Assembly (NCBI GenBank): GCA_016720745.1
Contig: JADKKA010000019.1
Location: 62,001-126,000 of the forward strand
DNA: 64,000 bases
Origin: Chitinophagaceae bacterium
GTDB lineage: Bacteria > Bacteroidota > Bacteroidia > Chitinophagales > Chitinophagaceae
Reading direction: 5' to 3'
The notes under the pieces were generated by a model. It was not told the origin of the DNA. It saw only the letters and a program-made list of their open reading frames with translations, and searched no databases. Positions within the stretch are counted from its first letter, which is position 1; every line of letters begins with the position of its first letter. Of the stretch, positions 59,271 to 64,000 are shown in pieces. A program made the translations under genes and the position numbers.

Positions 59271-60645
59271 ACTTTTCTACCGGTTTTAATTTCGCCGTGA
59301 AATGTCTCAGCAGCGGTGTTTCTTCAATTATTTTTAATCCACTGATTTGATCCCGCTTTTCATACACTTCTATGATTACTTCTGCTACATAATCAATATG
59401 ACTTTGGGTGTATACTCTCCTTGGTATGGCCAGTCTTACCAATTCCAACTGTGCCGGGACGAGTTTACCTGCTGTATCATATTTTCCAAACATCAGTGAT
59501 CCGATTTCTACGGCGCGGATGCCACCATGGGTATAGAGCGCACATACCAATGCTTGTCCGGGATATTGATCTGCAGGGATATGTGGCAGAAATTGTTTCG
59601 CATCGAGATATACTGCATGTCCGCCCGCTGGTTGCATCACGGGTACTCCGGCATTCGCCAGTTTTTCCGTGAGGTATTCCATGCTGCGGATACGGTATTG
59701 CAGGTAATGTTCATCCATGATTTCCTGTAAGCCAATAGCAATGGCCTCCAGGTCGCGGCCAGCCAGTCCACCATATGTAGTGAATCCTTCCGTGATGATC
59801 AGCAGGTTGCGGCAACGCAGGGCCAGGTCCAGATCATGCATGGCCAGAAAGCCACCGATATTGGCAAAAGCATCTTTCTTCGCACTCATGGTGCAGCCGT
59901 CCGCATAAGAAAACATTTCACCAACGATTTCGGGGATTGTTTTTTGCGCATATCCTTCTTCGCGGATCTTGATGAACCAGGCATTCTCTGCAAAGCGGCA
60001 GGCATCAATATAGAGCGGGATCTTGCTGGCTTTACAAATGGCATGTACCTCCCGAAGGTTCTGCATACTCACTGGTTGTCCGCCGCCTGAATTATTGGTG
60101 ATGGTCATCATCACCATCGGAATATTCTCAGCACCCAGTCTTTCAATTGTTTTTTTCAGCAGGGCTGTATCCATATTCCCTTTAAAAGGAGCGGGGATGG
60201 TGGGGTGTTTGCCTTCTTCACAGATGCAGTCGATGCCTTCGGCGCCGGAGAATTCGATATTGGCCCGGGTGGTATCGAAGAGGGTATTGCTGATAAAGTA
60301 TTTGCCTTTGCCGCCGAGAATGCTGAAGATGATTTTTTCAGAAGCCCTTCCCTGGTGGGTGGGAATGATATAAGGCATATGGGTGATGCTGCGAACGGAA
60401 TTTTCGAAACGGAAAAAACTTTCGCTGCCGGCATATGATTCATCGCCCTGCATGATGCCTGCCCATTGGTTGCTGCTCATGGCAGATGTACCACTGTCGG
60501 TGAGCAGGTCGATCAGTACATCGCGGGCCTTTATGCGGAAAGTATTGAAGTGGGCGGCTTTAAGAATGGTTTCTCTTTCTTCTTTTGTGGTAAAGTAGAT
60601 GGGTTCAACGGATTTGATCCGGAACGGTTCAATGATGGTTTTCAT
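59269..60645 (-). CDS. tnaA: Tryptophanase
   Basis: 458 residues from the ATG at 60645 (MKTIIEPFRIKSVEPIYFTT). It splits tryptophan to indole, pyruvate and ammonia using PLP. NTLFDTTRANIEFSGAEG near residue 125, MFSYADGCTMSAKKDAFANIGG with the PLP Lys near 260, GGIRAVEIGSLMFGKY near 380, IPRRVYTQSHID and the end LRHFTAKLKPVEK agree with tryptophanases rather than tyrosine phenol-lyases. No TnaC-type leader peptide or tnaB permease is seen. It lies 123 bases upstream of the tyrosine phenol-lyase-like gene, with a repeat between them. Confidence 0.93.
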   Translation of the reverse strand: MKTIIEPFRIKSVEPIYFTTKEERETILKAAHFNTFRIKARDVLIDLLTDSGTSAMSSNQWAGIMQGDESYAGSESFFRFENSVRSITHMPYIIPTHQGRASEKIIFSILGGKGKYFISNTLFDTTRANIEFSGAEGIDCICEEGKHPTIPAPFKGNMDTALLKKTIERLGAENIPMVMMTITNNSGGGQPVSMQNLREVHAICKASKIPLYIDACRFAENAWFIKIREEGYAQKTIPEIVGEMFSYADGCTMSAKKDAFANIGGFLAMHDLDLALRCRNLLIITEGFTTYGGLAGRDLEAIAIGLQEIMDEHYLQYRIRSMEYLTEKLANAGVPVMQPAGGHAVYLDAKQFLPHIPADQYPGQALVCALYTHGGIRAVEIGSLMFGKYDTAGKLVPAQLELVRLAIPRRVYTQSHIDYVAEVIIEVYEKRDQISGLKIIEETPLLRHFTAKLKPVEK

Positions 60646-60828
60646 GTAAAAGGGACTGTGTGGCTGGGCCACGATTGGAAAATAAAGTACCGGTCGGAGA
60701 ATATCCGTTTATTTAGGTCGACCGATGATGTTTTTCCAGAGGTTCATGAAGGATACAAATGTAGAGCGGTGAGAGCAGGGGAGGGATGATAATGGTCAGG
60801 AGGGGAAATGAGAGTTGAAGGCTGAAAA

Positions 60829-60940
60829 AGTTTAACCGCTAAGACGCAATGACGCTAAGAATATCTTTAACTTTTAGCGTGTAAATTTTAATAAGTAATG
60901 TCTTTGCGTTTCTTTGCGCCTTAGCGTCTTTGCGGTTAAA
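60829..60940. repeat. TTTGCG/TTAGCG-type element with inverted arms
   Basis: TTTAACCGCTAAGACGCAAT (60831-60850 and on) and TTAGCGTCTTTGCGGTTAAA (60921-60940) are inverted arms; the outer nine bases TTTAACCGC/GCGGTTAAA pair perfectly. The core is AT-rich, about 40 bases. It ends two bases before the stop codon of the DUF1569 gene. The remaining 180 bases up to the tnaA start hold nothing I recognise. Confidence 0.8.
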
Positions 60941-60941
60941 C

Positions 60942-61391
60942 TCAAACCCCGAACTGCCGCAAATGATGATCCACATGTTTCCAGGTAGCTTTGCTCCAGT
61001 TTTCTTTCGTCATTTTTCCGAAGATGGGATGTTTTTCCCCGACAACAGCTGTTTCGCTGAACCGGGTAATCAGATCCAGCAGGGTAGCTTTTTCTTTTTC
61101 AAAATCTTTTGTGGTACCGGTAGTGATAAAGGTTGGGTCGGTGGGCAGTCCCTCTTTCCAGGGTTTATTATCCCATAATTTGCTTTTGAACAATGGTCCG
61201 ATCAATCGGAGGAGAAAACTGCCTTTAGGCTGGTGGGTGCCATAGGCAATGGCAATGGGCAATTGTAAGTGAGCCAGCATTTGGGATACATTCATCTTGC
61301 CCCATTGAGGTTGGGATTGCGGGTTCAGCGTATCGATCCGGTTGATGATTTCCTGTTTGACAGCGGAGTCGAAGAGGTTCTTGATTTCCAT
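60942..61391 (-). CDS. DUF1569 (DinB-like) protein
   Basis: 149 residues. WGKMNVSQMLAHLQLPIAIA near residue 30, FITTGTTKDFEKEKATLLDL near 92 and the end WSKATWKHVDHHLRQFG match DUF1569, a helical-bundle family related to DinB with conserved His residues for a metal. Function unknown. It is divergent from the unknown gene at 61604. Confidence 0.88.
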   Translation of the reverse strand: MEIKNLFDSAVKQEIINRIDTLNPQSQPQWGKMNVSQMLAHLQLPIAIAYGTHQPKGSFLLRLIGPLFKSKLWDNKPWKEGLPTDPTFITTGTTKDFEKEKATLLDLITRFSETAVVGEKHPIFGKMTKENWSKATWKHVDHHLRQFGV

Positions 61392-61452
61392 ATTGTTGGT
61401 TTCCGCGAAGGTAGGAAAAACCTAAAAAGCGAAATAGTTAAGAAGTAGTAAA

Positions 61453-61620
61453 ATGGATAGACTATCATTACTGCTGAATGATGTCAAAAAATTTGCGGAT
61501 GGATCGTTTGATCAGCCAGGGAATCTGTAAATTGAAAAGGAAGTTCAGTTTAAACATTGCAATTGGCTGGCAGAAAAATTTAAATTAAAATCAACATTCA
61601 CTCATGGATTTAGACAATAA
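61453..61620 (+). pseudogene. Possible remnant of a small gene with an in-frame stop
   Basis: A 56-codon stretch with one internal TAA at codon 26: MDRLSLLLNDVKKFADGSFD before the stop and IEKEVQFKHCNWLAEKFKL after it read like ordinary protein in the same frame. The final residues run into the start of the next gene. It may be a decayed immunity-type or SMI1-like small gene. The evidence is only composition and frame continuity. Confidence 0.25.
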
Positions 61621-62101
61621 AATCTGGCGCACATTGCAAGGGGGGTATAAAATGGTTTATGATGCATCCCGGCCTTTGAAAAAATTGAAAGCCGCTGGCA
61701 GGCAGGAGGAGTTGAAAGTCGTTTTTGATGAGCTATGGGAAAATCTGCATCACCAGGGAAATGTGGGAACGGCATCTTATTTAGCGGTACCCCATTTGGT
61801 GGATATTTGCATCGAAAAGAAATCACTGGATTGGAATTTTATCGGCCTTTGTGTGCTGATAGAAAATGGCAGACTGGAAGAGCAGAATCCTGAACTGCCT
61901 GATGAATTTCAGGATTATTATTTTGAGGCGTTAAGTAAGCTGGAGAATTATTTGCTAATCAATTTTAAAAACATCACCGATCAATCTGCTATCAGGTTGA
62001 CTCTGGCTTTATTTGCAACCATAAACGGGCAACCCAAACTTGGCAAGGCCATTGAATTGCTGGATGAAGATGTATTGCCTGCGTTTCTGGAAAAGTTTTG
62101 A
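61604..62101 (+). CDS. Helical protein of unknown function, HEAT-like
   Basis: 165 residues, soluble, mostly helical. The stretch ELWENLHHQGNVGTASYLAV followed by PHLVDICIEK (about residues 45-75) is reminiscent of a widespread family of HEAT-like proteins with a W-x2-L-x-HQG pattern, several of which sit next to polymorphic toxin genes as possible immunity proteins. No toxin gene is seen here. The codon use is slightly more AT-rich than its neighbours. Confidence 0.65.
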   Translation: MDLDNKIWRTLQGGYKMVYDASRPLKKLKAAGRQEELKVVFDELWENLHHQGNVGTASYLAVPHLVDICIEKKSLDWNFIGLCVLIENGRLEEQNPELPDEFQDYYFEALSKLENYLLINFKNITDQSAIRLTLALFATINGQPKLGKAIELLDEDVLPAFLEKF

Positions 62102-62190
62102 TAAAGAAGATATTGAAAGTATAATTTTACTTTTGTCAATACAGTATAGCTGTTTTATTCTTTTAGGAGGTAATTGAAAAATTATTTTAC

Positions 62191-63228
62191 ATGCTGCGAA
62201 AAATTTATTTAGTATTTGCATTTTCTTTCATAGGGTTGTCTGTTTTTAGTCAGATGAATGCTCCAAAACTAAAAATAACTCCCCTAACCGGCGACTTCTA
62301 CATATATACTACTTACAACACTTACGAAAATTCCCGCACTCCCGCCAATGGGATGTACCTGGTGACAGAAAAAGGCGTCGTGATGTTCGATACTCCCTGG
62401 GATACCACTCAGTTTCAGCCACTTTTAGATACAATCATTGCCAGGCATCATCAACCAGTGATCATGGCTTTTGCCACCCACTGGCATAGTGATAAAACCA
62501 ACGGACTGGAATATTATCGCCAACAGGGGATTAAAACTTACACGACCGTCCTGACCGATGAACTAAGTAAAAAGAATGATAAGAAGAGGGCGGAATTCCT
62601 GATGACAAAAGATACCGTTTTCCAGGTGGGGCCTTACCGTTTTGAAGCCTATTACCCCGGGGAAGGACATACATCCGATAATATTATTGTCTGGTTTGAA
62701 AAGGAGAAAGTGCTCTACGGTGGCTGTCTGATCAAGGGAGTGGATGATAAAACCCTGGGTTACCTGGGAGATGCGAATGTGTCAGCTTATGAAAAAACGC
62801 TGAGAAATGTGCAAGACCATTGCCGGAACCCCAAACATATTGTGATTGCGCATAGTGACTGGAGGAATACGAATTCACTGAAGCATTCGATAAAAATGGC
62901 GGAAGAGAGTAATAAATGGAAGAATAATCAGATGATCTTAACGGAATTTTTATTGAAATCAGGCTTAATTTTTTATAAATCAAAAAACCCCGCCACTTTC
63001 AAGGGGCTTACTAACCTAAACCTTAATTTTATTTTTTCCTCGGACTTTCTATTGCTGCCTGTGCGGCTGCCAGCCGGGCAATTGGCACACGGAATGGTGA
63101 ACAACTTACATAGTTCATGCCGATGCGGTGACAGAATTTTACACTTTCCGGATCTCCGCCATGTTCTCCGCAAATACCCACTTTTAAATTGGGTTTGGCA
63201 TGGTGTCCACGCTCCGTACCTGCTTTGA
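62191..63228 (+). CDS. Subclass B1 metallo-beta-lactamase (frame extended past the usual end)
   Basis: Signal peptide about 1-20 (ending SVFSQ). All B1 zinc ligands are present: THWHSDKTNG (HxHxD, near residue 92), GEGHTSDNI (third His), YGGCLIKG (Cys, with the following Lys typical of B1 substrate binding), GYLGDAN (Asn) and IAHSDWRN (last His, near 229). B1 enzymes hydrolyse penicillins, cephalosporins and carbapenems in the periplasm. The domain should end near residue 250 (about 62945), but no stop occurs in frame; the frame continues about 93 codons through the ppdK terminator and 200 bases antisense to ppdK. The true 3-prime end is therefore uncertain; the last His and following helix are intact. 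Confidence 0.88.
   Translation: MLRKIYLVFAFSFIGLSVFSQMNAPKLKITPLTGDFYIYTTYNTYENSRTPANGMYLVTEKGVVMFDTPWDTTQFQPLLDTIIARHHQPVIMAFATHWHSDKTNGLEYYRQQGIKTYTTVLTDELSKKNDKKRAEFLMTKDTVFQVGPYRFEAYYPGEGHTSDNIIVWFEKEKVLYGGCLIKGVDDKTLGYLGDANVSAYEKTLRNVQDHCRNPKHIVIAHSDWRNTNSLKHSIKMAEESNKWKNNQMILTEFLLKSGLIFYKSKNPATFKGLTNLNLNFIFSSDFLLLPVRLPAGQLAHGMVNNLHSSCRCGDRILHFPDLRHVLRKYPLLNWVWHGVHAPYLL
62982..63010 (-). terminator. Rho-independent terminator of ppdK
   Basis: On the minus strand CCCC, an 11-base loop, GGGG and then TTTTTT; a GU and two AT pairs extend the stem. It lies about 20 bases after the ppdK stop codon and inside the extended reading frame of the lactamase gene. Confidence 0.65.
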
Positions 63229-64000
63229 TCAGCTGACCGATACCATCCTGATCAATGGTTTGGAATGGATCGGAAGGAAGGATCTTCAAGTCGAGGTATT
63301 TGGGAAGGAAACCACCGATATCATCGCGACTAAAACCAAAACTCATCTGGGTAAGGTCATTGGTTCCAAAGCTGAAGAAGTCGGCTGCCTTGGCCATGTA
63401 CTCGGCTCTCAAAGCGGCACGTGGAGTTTCAATCATGGTGCCATAGAGGTAAGGGATTTTTTTCAGTCCGCTTTTTTTGCAAACCTCGGCATAAACCCTG
63501 TCCACAATTTCTTTCTGATGCGTTAGCTCATGCCAGATCACAGTTACCGGTACCATGATTTCAGGCAGGGCTTTTTTACCGGCTTTCAATAATTCAGCGG
63601 TGGCTTCAAATATGGCGCGTACCTGCATTTCAGTAATCTCAGGATAACTGATACCCAAACGAACTCCGCGGTGTCCCAGCATCGGGTTATTCTCATGCAG
63701 GGCCAGTACCCGACGGTTGAGCATTCCCATGCTGATGCCTAATTCTTTGGCCAGCTGGCGCAGTTTTTCTTTATCATGCGGTACAAATTCATGCAATGGC
63801 GGATCCAGCAAACGAATGGTAACAGGATATCCGTTCATTACTTTCAATGTATCCTTCACATCTTTCTTTACATATTTGAACAAACCATTCAGGGCATCCC
63901 TTCTTTCTTTTTCGGTTTTGCTCACAATCATTTTCCGCAACTGGAACAAAGGTGCTTCACTGCCTTCGCCATAGAACATATGTTCGGTACGGAACAATCC
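63029..64000 (-). CDS. ppdK: Pyruvate, phosphate dikinase, C-terminal part (gene runs off the right edge)
   Basis: About 323 C-terminal codons. PpdK converts pyruvate, ATP and phosphate to phosphoenolpyruvate, AMP and pyrophosphate, reversibly. At the edge GLFRTEHMFYGEG is the start of the PEP-utilising TIM barrel; FGTNDLTQMSFGFSRDDIGG near 200 residues in, the active-site GICGEHGGDPESVKFC and VSCSPFRVPIARLAAAQAAI at the end are typical. The phosphohistidine and nucleotide-binding domains lie outside the window. With nifJ and the two lyase genes nearby it fits a pyruvate-centred metabolism. Confidence 0.96.
   Translation of the reverse strand, partial: GLFRTEHMFYGEGSEAPLFQLRKMIVSKTEKERRDALNGLFKYVKKDVKDTLKVMNGYPVTIRLLDPPLHEFVPHDKEKLRQLAKELGISMGMLNRRVLALHENNPMLGHRGVRLGISYPEITEMQVRAIFEATAELLKAGKKALPEIMVPVTVIWHELTHQKEIVDRVYAEVCKKSGLKKIPYLYGTMIETPRAALRAEYMAKAADFFSFGTNDLTQMSFGFSRDDIGGFLPKYLDLKILPSDPFQTIDQDGIGQLIKAGTERGHHAKPNLKVGICGEHGGDPESVKFCHRIGMNYVSCSPFRVPIARLAAAQAAIESPRKK

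Noticed and set aside
46322..61440. Insertion sequence remnants
   Set aside because: The inverted-arm elements are short and contain no transposase fragments or target-site duplications that I could see, so they are listed as repeats rather than IS elements.

Overview
The window (about 64 kb, moderate GC) is chromosomal DNA of a Bacteroidota bacterium, most likely of the family Chitinophagaceae. The evidence is gldB next to nadE, many small lipoproteins with an N-terminal cysteine, DUF5686, DUF4783 and DUF1361 family proteins, a MoxR/DUF58/BatA cluster, an ECF sigma factor followed by a membrane-anchored beta-barrel protein, and -7 promoter boxes of the TAnnTTTG type. I see no rRNA or tRNA gene, no transposase, no prophage and no CRISPR array. 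Both ends cut genes: uvrC on the left (3-prime part missing) and ppdK on the right (5-prime part missing).

Layout. 1-8.8 kb, minus strand: uvrC and a lipoprotein; an ECF sigma factor with a barrel protein that also carries an inner-membrane helix; a haem-receptor-like TonB-dependent receptor; a small membrane protein; a CxxCH haem-binding protein; gpmI. 9-18 kb: DUF4783 protein, a possible structured RNA, nadC, SUI1-type protein, a YjdI/CDGSH iron-sulfur fusion, NADP isocitrate dehydrogenase, apaG, a fatty acid desaturase, gldB, nadE. 18-23 kb: MoxR ATPase, DUF58, BatD-like and BatA proteins, then rsgA. 23-30 kb: gamma carbonic anhydrase, a class III aminotransferase and a 1168-residue TraB/GumN fusion. 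30-34 kb: glpK-glpD-glpF. 34-45.5 kb: a glycosyltransferase, a DUF5686 protein, a seven-gene plus-strand run (membrane protein, winged-helix regulator, creD, Coq4-like, membrane protein, dgkA, DUF1361) with two matching palindromic operators, and a large pseudopeptidase/propeller/barrel protein. 45.7-54 kb: MBL-fold hydrolase, flippase, di-haem peroxidase, arfB, a frameshifted dtd, MazG-like hydrolase, YHS protein, glyS. 54-64 kb: nifJ, adjacent tyrosine phenol-lyase-like and tryptophanase genes, a subclass B1 metallo-beta-lactamase, and ppdK.

The right-hand 10 kb looks like a pyruvate hub: the two beta-eliminating lyases release pyruvate, which NifJ and PpdK can use. glpKDF, gpmI and isocitrate dehydrogenase add glycerol and central carbon flow. 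NadC and NadE make NAD.

The strongest signal not explained by genes is a set of short, low-complexity intergenic repeat families: AGTC-type, GATATTGGG-type with a GCTTGCCCG hairpin, AATTGAAA-type, CTCTGCG-type, and TTTGCG/TTAGCG-type. They are often arranged as inverted arms around a unique core. They sit against or inside stop codons of about ten genes, and a few start codons. Other points of interest are the one-polypeptide sigma/barrel regulator candidate, the dtd frameshift, and the B1 lactamase frame running into ppdK.
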